The notes below the pieces were generated by a model. The model did not search any database. It was not told the origin of the DNA and was given only the letters and a program-made list of their open reading frames with translations. Of a stretch of DNA of 64,000 nucleotides, positions 49,596 through 59,385 are shown in pieces. The stretch's first letter is position 1. The number at the start of each line of letters is the position of its first letter. The stretch lies in assembly GCF_024205705.1 (NCBI RefSeq), contig NZ_CP073115.1, positions 1,798,001 through 1,862,000 of the forward strand, written 5' to 3'. The stretch is from Neisseria subflava (lineage in GTDB: Bacteria; Pseudomonadota; Gammaproteobacteria; Burkholderiales; Neisseriaceae). The translations under genes were made by a program, and so were the position numbers.

Positions 49596-50090
49596 TCAAT
49601 TGCCCAAACGGTTCAACAGTTTACCCAACAGGTGTTGCAGCGTATCATAATCCTCTTTCGTGAAATCTTCCCACGCTTGGCCGCTCTGACGGGCAATTTG
49701 CGGCCATACTTCGTGGATAAAGGTCTCACCCGAAGGGGTTAATTTTAGCACAATCTGACGGCGGTCTTTTTGATTGATATAACGCTCCACCCAGCCGCGC
49801 TCGACCATGTCATCCGACAGGCGTGTGGCACTGGTGCGCGTCAAGTCCATCAAGTCGCTCAAGCGCGAAGGCAGGATTTCGCTGTTTGGGCTGACGTAAA
49901 CCGCCATCAGGGAAAACCACAGATTTTCATTGATGCCGAACGCTTTCAGGTTTTCATTCAAATGGCTGCTCAAACGTTCGGTTACAATGCGCAACATGCG
50001 GGATACTTGGTTTTGCTGCTCGGGAAATTGAGGCAGGCGGGTGGAAAGCAAATGCATTGCATTGACTAATTCGGTTTGTGAAAAACTCAT
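49596..50090 (-). CDS. MarR-family regulator of the efflux operon
   Basis: A 164-residue winged-helix repressor. The recognition part is SRLSDLMDLTRTSATRLSDDMVERGWVER, with the wing at NQKDRRQIVLKLTPSG. It is the first gene of the operon, 49 bases before the channel gene, like EmrR upstream of emrAB. A pair of direct repeats in its promoter region (50157-50188) may be its operator. Similar in type to gonococcal FarR, which sits elsewhere. Confidence 0.9.
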   Translation of the reverse strand: MSFSQTELVNAMHLLSTRLPQFPEQQNQVSRMLRIVTERLSSHLNENLKAFGINENLWFSLMAVYVSPNSEILPSRLSDLMDLTRTSATRLSDDMVERGWVERYINQKDRRQIVLKLTPSGETFIHEVWPQIARQSGQAWEDFTKEDYDTLQHLLGKLLNRLGN

Positions 50091-50156
50091 AAATTCCTTC
50101 TTTCTGAGTGAATTATTTTATCCGATACCAATCAGAATAAAATATGATGTAATAAT

Positions 50157-50188
50157 TTACTTTAAGATACCAATTACTTACTTTAAGA
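50157..50188. repeat. Direct repeats upstream of the marR gene
   Basis: TTACTTTAAGA occurs at 50157-50167 and again at 50178-50188, 21 bases apart (two helical turns), in an AT-rich stretch 67-98 bases upstream of the MarR start. A candidate operator for autoregulation. Confidence 0.5.
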
Positions 50189-50299
50189 CGTTATACTAAT
50201 TCAGATGATTATTTTAGTGTATGAAAATCTGATAATCGGTTACATGATCCTACTAAACGGATTTTTCTATGCCTAAATCATGAAAAATCGACCCCAAAA

Positions 50300-50338
50300 A
50301 AGGCCGTCTGAAACCTTGATTTCATCTTTCAGACGGCC
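50300..50338. terminator. DUS inverted pair upstream of tyrA
   Basis: AGGCCGTCTGAA (50300-50311) faces TTCAGACGGCC (50327-50337), between divergent marR and tyrA. Confidence 0.6.
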
Positions 50339-50387
50339 CCGATGACAGATTAAAATAAGCTTTTCCATTTAAAACCGGATGCAAACC

Positions 50388-51269
50388 ATGAACACTTCCG
50401 CCTTTTTCCCCCACATTACCCTTATCGGCGTCGGTTTAATCGGCGGATCGTTCATGCTCGACCTCAAACGCTTGGGACTGGTGCAAACCGTTACCGGCAT
50501 CGACACCAATGCCGACAACCTCAATTACGCACTCGAATGCGGCATCATCGACCATGCCTATCCGAATATTTGCGCCGAAAGCATCGGCAATGCCGATTTG
50601 GTTTTAATTGCCACGCCTGTCTCCGTCCTGCCTGACGTATGCCGCAACATCAAGCCCTTCTTAAAAGACACCGCCTGCGTTTCCGATGTCGGCAGCACCA
50701 AACAATCAGCACTCAATGCCTTCCGCACCCACCTATCAAACCGCCTGCCGCAATGTTTTGCCGCCCACCCGATAGCCGGCTCGGATCAAAGCGGGGCAAA
50801 ATCCGCGCGTTGCGGTTTGTTTCAAAACAGCCGCCTTATCATTACGCTACACGGCCAAGAGGTTTCAGACGGCCTGAGACGGCTGAAAAGCCTGTGGCAG
50901 GCGGTTGGTTCGCAAATTTCGACCATGAGCGCCGAAGAACACGACAATATTTTTGCCGCCGTTTCCCACTTGCCGCACTTGGCCGCCTTTGCCTATGTCC
51001 ACGCTTTGGTTGACCATCCGCACGGCAAAGACTATCTCCCCTATGCCGCCACCGGCTTTCGCGACTTTACCCGCATCGCCTCCAGTCATCCTGCCGTTTG
51101 GACCGACATCTGCATGGCCAACCGCCCTGCCCTGCTCAAACTGACCGGAGATTTGAAAGAACAATTATCCAAATTGGAAAAGCTCCTTTCAGAAGGCAAC
51201 AAAACCGAGCTTTACCGCTATTTTGAAGAAGCCGCACAAATGCGTAATGACTGGCTGAAAAACCGTTAA
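50388..51269 (+). CDS. tyrA: Prephenate dehydrogenase
   Basis: A 293-residue NAD(P)-dependent enzyme converting prephenate to 4-hydroxyphenylpyruvate for tyrosine. The Rossmann loop is GVGLIGGS near the N-terminus; the catalytic block is CFAAHPIAGSDQSG. Start: ATG 50388 has GGA 9 bases upstream; the in-frame ATG at 50379 would add three residues. No chorismate mutase domain is fused. It is monocistronic, with an intrinsic terminator. Confidence 0.93.
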   Translation: MNTSAFFPHITLIGVGLIGGSFMLDLKRLGLVQTVTGIDTNADNLNYALECGIIDHAYPNICAESIGNADLVLIATPVSVLPDVCRNIKPFLKDTACVSDVGSTKQSALNAFRTHLSNRLPQCFAAHPIAGSDQSGAKSARCGLFQNSRLIITLHGQEVSDGLRRLKSLWQAVGSQISTMSAEEHDNIFAAVSHLPHLAAFAYVHALVDHPHGKDYLPYAATGFRDFTRIASSHPAVWTDICMANRPALLKLTGDLKEQLSKLEKLLSEGNKTELYRYFEEAAQMRNDWLKNR

Positions 51270-51320
51270 CCCTGTTTTCAGACGGCCTGATGCCTTATCG
51301 GCCAAACCTTCATCACAATA

Positions 51321-51350
51321 AAAAGGGCATCTGTTTAGATGCCCTTTTTT
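51321..51350. terminator. Terminator between tyrA and hisD
   Basis: AAAAGGGCATCT (51321-51332) pairs with AGATGCCCTTTT (51337-51348) around GTTT, then more T. It serves the convergent tyrA and hisD genes. Confidence 0.9.
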
Positions 51351-51376
51351 GATTTCTTACGACTTCAACGTTTCAC

Positions 51377-52669
51377 TCAGTCTTTCAAACGGAACTCAGC
51401 CGCTCTGGCGTGCGCGGTCAAGCTTTCGCCATGCGCCAACACGCTGGCGGTTTTACCCAACTTCTGCGCACCTTGTTCCGAAACCTGAATCAGACTGGAG
51501 CGTTTTTGGAAATCATATGTTCCCAAAGGAGAAGAGAAACGCGCCGTGCGGCTGGTCGGTAAAACGTGGTTGGGGCCAGCGCAATAGTCGCCCAGGCTTT
51601 CACTGGTATAGCGTCCCATGAAAATCGCACCTGCATGGCGGATTTTTTTCGCCCACTCTTGCGGATTTTCGACCGACAGTTCCAAGTGTTCAGGAGAAAT
51701 ATAGTTGGCGATTTCGCAGGCTTCGTCCAAATCTTTAGCCAAAATCATTGCACCGCGATTGCCCAATGAAGCTTCAATAATCGCACGGCGCGGCATGGTT
51801 TCAATCAGGCGGTTCATGGCCGTCTGAACTTCGTCCAAATACGCTTGAGAAGTACCGATCAAAATCGCTTGTGCAATTTCATCGTGTTCCGCCTGACTGA
51901 ACAAATCCATGGCCACCCAATCGGCAGGCGTCGTGCCATCGGCAATCACCAAAATTTCAGACGGCCCTGCCACCATATCGATACCGACCACACCAAACAC
52001 GCGTCGTTTAGCCGCAGCGACAAAGGCATTGCCCGGGCCGGTAATCTTATCGACTTGAGGCACAGATTCCGTACCATAAGCCAAAGCCGCAACCGCCTGC
52101 GCGCCGCCAACCGTAAACACTTTGGTTACACCGGCTACAAAAGCAGCCGCCAACACGATATCGTTGCGCTCGCCTTTCGGAGTGGGAACGACCATGATGA
52201 TTTCTTTCACGCCGGCAACGTGGGCAGGCATGGCGTTCATGATGACGGAACTCGGATAAGCGGCTTTACCGCCCGGAACATAAATACCGACACGGTCAAG
52301 CGGCGTAATCTGTTGGCCCAAAAGCGTGCCGTCTTCGTCTTCGTAAGTCCACGACTCCATTTTTTGGTGTTTATGGTAGCTTTCTACCCGTCTCGCGGCC
52401 GTTTTCAAGGCCGTCTGAATGTTTTCAGGCAAACGCTCAAACGCAGACTGCAAATCGTCTTGCGTCAGAATTAAATCGTCGATGGTTTGTGCGGATGTGC
52501 CGTCAAAGCGGTTGGTATATTCAACCAGCGCCGCATCGCCGCGTTTTTGAACATCGGCGCAGATGTCGGCAACAATACGGTCGATTTCAGGGTTTTGTGC
52601 GGTTTCAAAAGCGAGTAACGCTTTGAGTTCGGCTTGAAAATCAGGGGATTGGGTGTCGAGTTTCTTCAT
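51377..52669 (-). CDS. hisD: Histidinol dehydrogenase
   Basis: A 430-residue zinc enzyme performing the last two oxidations of histidine synthesis. Recognisable blocks are YVPGGKAAYPSSVIMNAMPAHVAGV, TVGGAQAVAALAYGTESVPQVDKI, GPGNAFVAAAKRRVFG, and ISPEHLELSVENPQEWA (catalytic Glu-His). It is followed by the tyrA-shared terminator. GGAAGAGAG precedes the ATG. It is downstream of hisG and the nitroreductase on the same strand. Confidence 0.96.
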   Translation of the reverse strand: MKKLDTQSPDFQAELKALLAFETAQNPEIDRIVADICADVQKRGDAALVEYTNRFDGTSAQTIDDLILTQDDLQSAFERLPENIQTALKTAARRVESYHKHQKMESWTYEDEDGTLLGQQITPLDRVGIYVPGGKAAYPSSVIMNAMPAHVAGVKEIIMVVPTPKGERNDIVLAAAFVAGVTKVFTVGGAQAVAALAYGTESVPQVDKITGPGNAFVAAAKRRVFGVVGIDMVAGPSEILVIADGTTPADWVAMDLFSQAEHDEIAQAILIGTSQAYLDEVQTAMNRLIETMPRRAIIEASLGNRGAMILAKDLDEACEIANYISPEHLELSVENPQEWAKKIRHAGAIFMGRYTSESLGDYCAGPNHVLPTSRTARFSSPLGTYDFQKRSSLIQVSEQGAQKLGKTASVLAHGESLTAHARAAEFRLKD

Positions 52670-52703
52670 GGTTTGCTCTCTTCCTTGTTTCGTTCCTATT
52701 GTT

Positions 52704-52738
52704 TTCAGACGGCCTCAGCCACACATAGGCCGTCTGAA
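52704..52738 (-). terminator. DUS inverted pair between nitroreductase and hisD genes
   Basis: TTCAGACGGCCT (52704-52715) faces AGGCCGTCTGAA (52727-52738). Confidence 0.7.
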
Positions 52739-52740
52739 CA

Positions 52741-53466
52741 TTATTTTTTCAAAAAACCTTTTTTCTGCAAAAACGCCAACATATGCGGCCGCACAGGATT
52801 GCCCAAGGTTTTGGCCAGCGACTCCTTCCAAGGTATCGGACTGCCCTTGCGTAACTCATAATAATCCGCTACTGCCTGATTATAGGCTTCAACGGCATCG
52901 GCATTCAGGCTCGGACAGACGTTTTCGGCATATAACATTTCCTTAGGTAGGCGCGGTTTGAGCGGTGGGTCTTGATCGGGATAACCGAGGCACAACCCCA
53001 CCAAAGGCACGCAATAATCCGGCAGGTTCAACACATCCGATACTTTTTGCGCATTATTGCGCAACGCGCCGATATACACGCCACCCAGCCCAAGCGATTC
53101 GGCGGCAAGCAATACATTTTGCGCCATAATGCCCGCATCGACCGCACCAATCAGAGTTACTTCCGCCCAATCAATTTGCGCATCGGGAAACATTGCCTTG
53201 TGTTTGGAAAAATCGATGCAAAACAATAAAAATTCCGCACAATGGACAATATAAGGTGCGCTTCCTGCCGCTTCATGTATTCCTTGTCTCAGCGCAAGGT
53301 CGGATACGCGGATGATGGAAACGCATTGCAGGTTGTTGGAAGTCGAAGCCTGCTGCCCGGCGCGCACCAGCGTATCGAGGATTTCATCGGTAATCGGTTC
53401 GGAAGTAAACCTGCGGATGGAGCGATGGGAAAGAATCGTATCGAGTGTCGATTTGCTTTGCATCAT
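52741..53466 (-). CDS. NfsA-like FMN nitroreductase
   Basis: A 241-residue oxygen-insensitive nitroreductase-type flavoprotein from the ATG at 53466; the earlier frame opening at 53493 is a TTG with no support. FMN-binding blocks are HRSIRRFTSEPI near the N-terminus, AGQQASTSNNLQ, and the loop AAESLGLGGVYIG. The C-terminal Lys-rich segment fits NfsA/Frp. Physiological substrate unknown. It sits between hisG and hisD, without an obvious tie to histidine synthesis. Confidence 0.85.
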   Translation of the reverse strand: MMQSKSTLDTILSHRSIRRFTSEPITDEILDTLVRAGQQASTSNNLQCVSIIRVSDLALRQGIHEAAGSAPYIVHCAEFLLFCIDFSKHKAMFPDAQIDWAEVTLIGAVDAGIMAQNVLLAAESLGLGGVYIGALRNNAQKVSDVLNLPDYCVPLVGLCLGYPDQDPPLKPRLPKEMLYAENVCPSLNADAVEAYNQAVADYYELRKGSPIPWKESLAKTLGNPVRPHMLAFLQKKGFLKK

Positions 53467-53514
53467 GACGGGGCTTTCAAACTGGGTTGGCAAACAGGTT
53501 TTACCAAAAACTTT

Positions 53515-54168
53515 TCAGACGGCCTTAGCGGCATTTTCAAATGCCTGAATAATCGGATTCAACAGCGCATATTTGGTTTTCAAAGCAGCTTTGTTGACCA
53601 CCAAGCGGCTGGAAATATCAGCCACATGTTCCACAGCTTCCAAACCATTGGCCTTCAATGTATTGCCGCTGGAAACCAAATCGACAATCGCGTCGCTCAA
53701 ACCAACCAAAGGCGCAAGCTCCATCGAGCCGTACAGTTTGATGATGTCCACATGCACACCTTTGCCAGCAAAATGTTCGGCGGCGATGTCGGGATATTTG
53801 GTGGCAATCCGCAAGCGGCTGCCAGGTTGGGAAGCAGCGGCATAATCAAAACCTTTTTTAACCGCAACCATCATGCGGCATGAGGCGATGTGTAAATCTA
53901 AAGGTTGATACAGGCCATCTCCGCCATGCTCGATCAGCACGTCCTTACCGGCAATACCAAAATCCGCCGCACCATATTGCACATAAGTCGGCACATCGGT
54001 CGCGCGCACAATCACCAAACGGATATTGTCATGATTGGTACCAATAATCAGCTTGCGTGATTTTTCGGGCTCTTCTGCAGGCACAATACCGGCGACGGCC
54101 AACAGCGGCAGGGTTTCCTCAAAAATTCGCCCCTTGGATAAAGCAATCGTTAAAAGTGTGTCGGTCAT
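53515..54168 (-). CDS. hisG: ATP phosphoribosyltransferase, short form
   Basis: A 217-residue enzyme for the first step of histidine synthesis. The start at 54168 (MTDTLLTIALSKGRIFEETLPLL) has AAGGAG upstream; the frame opens 25 codons earlier in a DUS. The PRPP loop is DLVSSGNTLKANGL. The short form lacks the C-terminal regulatory domain and needs HisZ, which is not in the window. The last codons AAG GCC GTC TGA belong to a DUS. Confidence 0.95.
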   Translation of the reverse strand: MTDTLLTIALSKGRIFEETLPLLAVAGIVPAEEPEKSRKLIIGTNHDNIRLVIVRATDVPTYVQYGAADFGIAGKDVLIEHGGDGLYQPLDLHIASCRMMVAVKKGFDYAAASQPGSRLRIATKYPDIAAEHFAGKGVHVDIIKLYGSMELAPLVGLSDAIVDLVSSGNTLKANGLEAVEHVADISSRLVVNKAALKTKYALLNPIIQAFENAAKAV

Positions 54169-54203
54169 TTTTTTATTCTCCTTTGCCGTATCATAAAGCA
54201 AGA

Positions 54204-54239
54204 AGGCCGTCTGAAATCTACAACCCATTTCAGACGGCC
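54204..54239. terminator. DUS inverted pair after the Sco gene
   Basis: AGGCCGTCTGAA (54204-54215) faces TTCAGACGGCC (54229-54239), 13 bases after the Sco stop (minus strand). Confidence 0.8.
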
Positions 54240-54251
54240 CCAACTACGGTT

Positions 54252-54914
54252 TTACAATAAAGTTTTCACATCAGCCGCAATCGTTTCCGGCTCGCTGCCA
54301 TAAGGCGAGAAAATCGCCACTTCGCCGTTTTTATCAATCAAATATGCACCTGAAGAGTGGTCGACCAAATAGTTTTCGCTGTCTTCTTTTTGGTTGACTT
54401 TAGCCGATACCACACGGTATTGCTGTTTGATGACAGGCAGGCTTTGATCGCCGGTTGCCGTCAGGCCGATAAAATCAGGGTTGAACTGTTTGGCGTATTT
54501 GCCGATTACTTCAGGCGTATCGCGCTCCGGGTCGATGCTGACAAATACTACTTTCACATCTTTAGCCTGATCGCCCAATTGTTTCAAAGTATCGCTGTAA
54601 GTCAGCAACTCGGTCGGGCACACGTCAGGACAGTGGGTATAACCGAAAGACAGGATAACCACTTTGCCTTTCAAGTCGCTCAGGCTGAAAGGTTTGCCGT
54701 CGCCATCGGTCAACGTAAAATCGCCGCCAATGTCTTCTTTGCGCATATCGGTACCACGCGCTTGCGCTTTGGCAGTAGATTCACCGGAAGCGGCCGGTGC
54801 GGCAGAAGCTGCAGGCGCCGAAGAAGCCTCTTTGGCTTCCTCTTTAGGCTGACAAGCAGCCAGAGCAGCCAACGCAAAAGCACTGAGTAGGAAAGTTCGT
54901 GTAACGGAAAGCAT
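54252..54914 (-). CDS. Sco1/SenC-family copper-binding lipoprotein
   Basis: A 220-residue thioredoxin-fold protein from the ATG at 54914, with GGAGA upstream; a longer frame begins at 54938. The lipobox is LAAC (about Cys 20), followed by a Glu/Ala/Ser-rich spacer. The copper motif is CPDVC (about 103-107) in GYTHCPDVCPTELL, with the distal His in VDHSSGAYLID. Sco proteins deliver copper to oxidases or act as redox proteins; the cbb3 oxidase of this window is a possible client. Confidence 0.9.
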   Translation of the reverse strand: MLSVTRTFLLSAFALAALAACQPKEEAKEASSAPAASAAPAASGESTAKAQARGTDMRKEDIGGDFTLTDGDGKPFSLSDLKGKVVILSFGYTHCPDVCPTELLTYSDTLKQLGDQAKDVKVVFVSIDPERDTPEVIGKYAKQFNPDFIGLTATGDQSLPVIKQQYRVVSAKVNQKEDSENYLVDHSSGAYLIDKNGEVAIFSPYGSEPETIAADVKTLL

Positions 54915-55154
54915 AAATTTTCTCCAAAACCGTTTCAAATAAGTGCGGCCAAATAACTGCCCGGCCGATATAAAAACAAAACATCTTCATATTAACGCGT
55001 TTGACACATTAAATGTAGCCCTTTTTGCATATAAATACTGCTTTTTTTGTTTTAAAAATCTGACTTCCATTTAGATAGCCATCAAACGTAAAAAGTTTAA
55101 TTCATTAAAAATCAAACAAATATAAAAATAATCCAATTTTTTTTCAATTACTGC

Positions 55155-55182
55155 TTTACAAGATTCAAGAACCCGCTATAAT
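55155..55182 (+). promoter_or_regulatory. tRNA-Leu promoter
   Basis: TTTACA (55155-55160) and TATAAT (55177-55182) are separated by 16 bases; transcription would start near 55189. Confidence 0.85.
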
Positions 55183-55198
55183 GACGACTTCTTCGCTA

Positions 55199-55283
55199 GC
55201 CCAGGTGGCGAAATTGGTAGACGCAGGGGACTCAAAATCCCCCGCCGCAAGGTGTGTCGGTTCGAGTCCGACCCTGGGCACCA
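55199..55283 (+). tRNA. tRNA-Leu (CAA)
   Basis: An 85-base tRNA with long variable arm. GCCCAGG (55199-55205) pairs with CCTGGGC (55273-55279), followed by A and an encoded CCA (55281-55283). The anticodon CAA is at 55233-55235 in the loop CTCAAAA. It reads UUG codons. Confidence 0.97.
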
Positions 55284-55290
55284 AATTAAA

Positions 55291-55321
55291 AAAACCTCTT
55301 GATTCGATCAAGAGGTTTTTT
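55291..55321 (+). terminator. tRNA-Leu terminator
   Basis: AAAACCTCTTGAT (55291-55303) pairs with ATCAAGAGGTTTT (55307-55319) around TCG, followed by further T. Confidence 0.9.
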
Positions 55322-55670
55322 GCTATTCTTCATTTGCAAAACCTTCTCCTTACTCAAACTGTCAACAATCTCCCCACATCAAGCTCAATAAAACTATTTT
55401 TTATTTCTTTAAAATCAAACGACAATCTATTTTCCCGTTTCAAATGTTAAAAGATGAAAGATTTTGTCTTGCTTGTACAGTCGGATTGCGTTATCGTTTC
55501 TACTCTTTTTCACAAACTCTGTGTTCCTTTCCAATTGTTTGGACAGTCTGACTGTCGCCGTATTCCCTCAATGCGCGTACCCTAAATCGCTGCTTGGTGG
55601 AATTGCATTACAGGTGCTGTGGTGAGGCGGATTGTTCCTATTGGTTTGAGACCATATAAAAGAGGTCAAT
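55322..55670 (+). other. Gene-free leader region upstream of ilvI
   Basis: About 350 bases. It contains weak dyads (GACAG-CTGTC near 55543-55557, and GACC-GGTC just before ilvI). I see no leader peptide rich in Ile, Val or Leu codons, no T-box and no riboswitch I can name. GAGGT lies 5 bases before the ilvI ATG. Confidence 0.5.
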
Positions 55671-57398
55671 ATGCAATTATCTGGCGCACAAATCATCGTG
55701 CAAAGTCTCAAAGCCGAAGGTGTCGAGTATGTATTCGGCTATCCGGGCGGCGCGGTTATCGAAATCTACGATGCCCTTTTCCAACTCAATAAATTCAAGC
55801 ACATCCTGGTTCGCCACGAGCAGGCAGCCGTACATGCGGCAGATGCCTATGCCCGTGTCAGTGGCAAAGTCGGCGTTGCCTTGGTAACTTCCGGCCCAGG
55901 CGTAACCAATGCACTGACCGGCATCGCCACCGCTTACAGCGACTCCATTCCGTTGGTAGTCATCAGCGGCCAGGTGGGCAACTCCCTTATCGGGACAGAC
56001 GCATTCCAAGAAGTGGACACAGTCGGCATTACCCGCCCTTGTGTCAAACACAATTTCTTGGTAACCAATATCGCTGAGCTGGCAGACACCATCAAAAAAG
56101 CTTTCCAAATCGCCGCAAGCGGCCGTCCAGGTCCCGTTGTTGTCGATGTTCCTAAAGATGTCACCCAAGCAATGGCTAAATTCAGCTATCCTCAAGAAGA
56201 CATCTTCATCCGCTCTTACCAACCGGTTGTACAAGGCCACATCGGTCAAATCAAAAAAGCCGTACAAATGCTGGCTTCCGCCAAACGCCCTATTGTTTAC
56301 TTCGGCGGCGGCGTGGTTTTGGGCAATGCCTCTGAGGAAATGACCAAATTCGTCCGCATGATCGGCGCTCCTTGTACCGGCACATTGATGGGCTTGGGTG
56401 CATACCCTTCCAGCGACCGCCAATTCTTGGGCATGCTGGGTATGCACGGTACTTACGAAGCCAACCTCGCCATGCAGAATGCAGACGTTGTACTGGCAAT
56501 CGGTGCGCGCTTCGATGACCGCGTGATTTCCGTACCGTCCAAATTCTTTGAAAAAGCCAAAAAAATTATTCATATCGACGTTGACCCGTCCAGCATTGCC
56601 AAACGCGTCAAAGTGGATATTCCGATTGTCGGCGACGTGAAAAACGTATTGTCCGAAATGATTCAATTGTGGGGCAAGCAAGAGTCTGCACCTACAGCCG
56701 ATTCATTGGATAAATGGTGGAAAAGCATTGAAGAATGGCGTTCACGCAACTGCCTGTGGTTTGATAATGAAAGCGAAATTATCAAACCGCAATACGTCAT
56801 TCAAAAACTGGCCGAAATCACCAATAATTCTGCCATCATTACTTCCGACGTCGGTCAACACCAAATGTTTACCGCCCAATATTACCCATTCGAGCGTCCT
56901 CGCCAATGGCTCAATTCCGGCGGTTTAGGCACAATGGGCGTCGGCTTGCCATATGCCATCGGTGCGAAACTGGCCGCTCCTGATCAAGATGTATTCTGTA
57001 TCACCGGCGAAGGCTCGATTCAGATGAACATCCAAGAGTTGTCGACCTGCTTCCAATACCGTGTTCCGGTTAACGTCGTTACCCTGAACAACGGCTACCT
57101 CGGCATGGTTCGCCAATGGCAAGAACTTTATTACGGCAACCGTGAATCAGAAACCTATTTCGACTCATTGCCTGATTTTGTCAAACTGGCTGAAGCCTAC
57201 GGCCATATCGGCATCCGTGTAGACAAGAAATCCGATGTAGAAGGCGCATTGCTGGAAGCATTAAACCAAAAAGACCGTCTAGTATTCCTCGATTTCTTGA
57301 CCGACAAGAAACAAAACGTACTGCCTATGGTCGGCAACGGCAAAGGGTTGGACGAGATGGTTCTGCCGCCACATATGCGCGAAACATTGTCAGCGTAA
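55671..57398 (+). CDS. ilvI: Acetolactate synthase large subunit
   Basis: A 575-residue thiamine-diphosphate enzyme, the first common step of valine, leucine and isoleucine synthesis. The catalytic Glu is in VRHEQAAVHAADAYAR (about 48-52). The FAD region is central (about 200-340). The C-terminal ThDP motif is GEGSIQMNIQELSTC...NNGYLGMV (about 445-478). It pairs with the small subunit encoded 10 bases downstream. Often named ilvB or ilvI; the sequence is of the general type with a regulatory partner. Confidence 0.95.
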   Translation: MQLSGAQIIVQSLKAEGVEYVFGYPGGAVIEIYDALFQLNKFKHILVRHEQAAVHAADAYARVSGKVGVALVTSGPGVTNALTGIATAYSDSIPLVVISGQVGNSLIGTDAFQEVDTVGITRPCVKHNFLVTNIAELADTIKKAFQIAASGRPGPVVVDVPKDVTQAMAKFSYPQEDIFIRSYQPVVQGHIGQIKKAVQMLASAKRPIVYFGGGVVLGNASEEMTKFVRMIGAPCTGTLMGLGAYPSSDRQFLGMLGMHGTYEANLAMQNADVVLAIGARFDDRVISVPSKFFEKAKKIIHIDVDPSSIAKRVKVDIPIVGDVKNVLSEMIQLWGKQESAPTADSLDKWWKSIEEWRSRNCLWFDNESEIIKPQYVIQKLAEITNNSAIITSDVGQHQMFTAQYYPFERPRQWLNSGGLGTMGVGLPYAIGAKLAAPDQDVFCITGEGSIQMNIQELSTCFQYRVPVNVVTLNNGYLGMVRQWQELYYGNRESETYFDSLPDFVKLAEAYGHIGIRVDKKSDVEGALLEALNQKDRLVFLDFLTDKKQNVLPMVGNGKGLDEMVLPPHMRETLSA

Positions 57399-57408
57399 GG
57401 AGAGAAAA

Positions 57409-57900
57409 ATGCGACATATCTTATCTATTCTGATGGAAAACGAATCAGGTGCGATGAGCCGTGTGGTAGGTTTGTTCTCCGCACGCGATTACAATATCGA
57501 CTCTCTTGCCGTAGCCCCAACCGAAGACAAAACCTTGTCCCGTATGACCATTGTTACCCACGGCGATGAGCACGTCATCGAGCAAATCACCAAACAACTC
57601 AACAAACTGATTGAAGTTGTCAAAGTGGTTGACTTGAACGAAAGCCGTTTTGTCGAACGCGAGCTGATGTTGGTAAAAGTCCGCGCCGTCGGCAAAGACC
57701 GCGACGAATTCCTGCGATTGACCGAAATCTACCGTGGCAGCGTCATTGACGTAACAGACCGCAGCTACACCATCGAAATCACAGGCTCCACCGAAAAACT
57801 CGACTCTTTCCTCGAAACAGTCGGTCGTGCCCAAATTTTGGAAACCGTACGCACAGGCGCAGCCGGTATCGGTCGTGGCGAGCGTATTTTGAAAATTTAA
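57409..57900 (+). CDS. ilvH: Acetolactate synthase small (regulatory) subunit
   Basis: A 163-residue protein that activates the large subunit and gives valine feedback. The N-terminal ACT domain is MRHILSILMENESGAMSRVVGLFSARDYNIDSLAVAPTED, and the C-terminal domain carries RELMLVKVRA and the ITGSTEKLDSFLE block. AAGGAG lies 7 bases before the ATG. It is complete. Confidence 0.96.
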   Translation: MRHILSILMENESGAMSRVVGLFSARDYNIDSLAVAPTEDKTLSRMTIVTHGDEHVIEQITKQLNKLIEVVKVVDLNESRFVERELMLVKVRAVGKDRDEFLRLTEIYRGSVIDVTDRSYTIEITGSTEKLDSFLETVGRAQILETVRTGAAGIGRGERILKI

Positions 57901-57910
57901 CGCTGTATCG

Positions 57911-57948
57911 TTCAGACGGCCTTTTACTTTCAACAAAGGCCGTCTGAA
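57911..57948 (+). terminator. DUS inverted pair after ilvH
   Basis: TTCAGACGGCCT (57911-57922) faces AGGCCGTCTGAA (57937-57948). It separates ilvIH from the ABM gene and ilvC. Confidence 0.7.
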
Positions 57949-57966
57949 AAACAGTAGGAGACAAAC

Positions 57967-58260
57967 ATGTCAAGCATCCAAATCGTTGCATTAGTTACCG
58001 TCAAACCCGAATACACCGAGGCTCTGGCTGCCCAGTTTAAAGAATTGGTCAAAGCCAGCCGTGCAGAAGAAGGCAACATCAGCTACGACCTGCACCAAGA
58101 AATCGGCAAACCCAACCGTTTCGTATTCGTAGAAAGCTGGAAATCCCAAGCAGCTATTGACGAACACAATGCCAGCGAACATTTCCAAAACTTCGTCAAA
58201 TCCATCGAAGGAAAAACCGAAGCATTGGAAATCGTCTTGATGAACCAAGTCCCCGCTTAA
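57967..58260 (+). CDS. ABM-domain protein (putative quinol monooxygenase type)
   Basis: A 97-residue protein with one antibiotic biosynthesis monooxygenase fold: IQIVALVTVKPEYTEALAAQFKELVKASRAEEGNISYDLHQEIGKPNRFVFVESWKSQAAIDEHNASEHF. The HxxSEHF end is the family's conserved His block. Members include YgiN-like quinol monooxygenases and many of unknown role. It lies between ilvH and ilvC with AGGAG before its ATG; a link to branched-chain amino acids is not known. Confidence 0.88.
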   Translation: MSSIQIVALVTVKPEYTEALAAQFKELVKASRAEEGNISYDLHQEIGKPNRFVFVESWKSQAAIDEHNASEHFQNFVKSIEGKTEALEIVLMNQVPA

Positions 58261-58321
58261 GTCCCTATTACTTTTAACTCAACCCGGATTATCCGGAACC
58301 CTCTTACACTAAGGAAATAAA

Positions 58322-59335
<1,014 letters not shown>

Positions 59336-59356
59336 TCTGTCTTTCAAGCAAATGAA

Positions 59357-59385
59357 ACCTGCCTGATCACTCAGGCAGGTTTTTT
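59357..59385 (+). terminator. ilvC terminator
   Basis: ACCTGCCTGA (59357-59366) pairs with TCAGGCAGGT (59371-59380) around TCAC, followed by T residues. Confidence 0.92.

Noticed and set aside
55181..55450. 89-codon frame over tRNA-Leu
   Set aside because: It runs through the tRNA and its terminator.
55322..55670. Leader-peptide attenuator or T-box before ilvI
   Set aside because: No short frame rich in Ile/Val/Leu codons, no T-box sequence and no convincing terminator/antiterminator pair.
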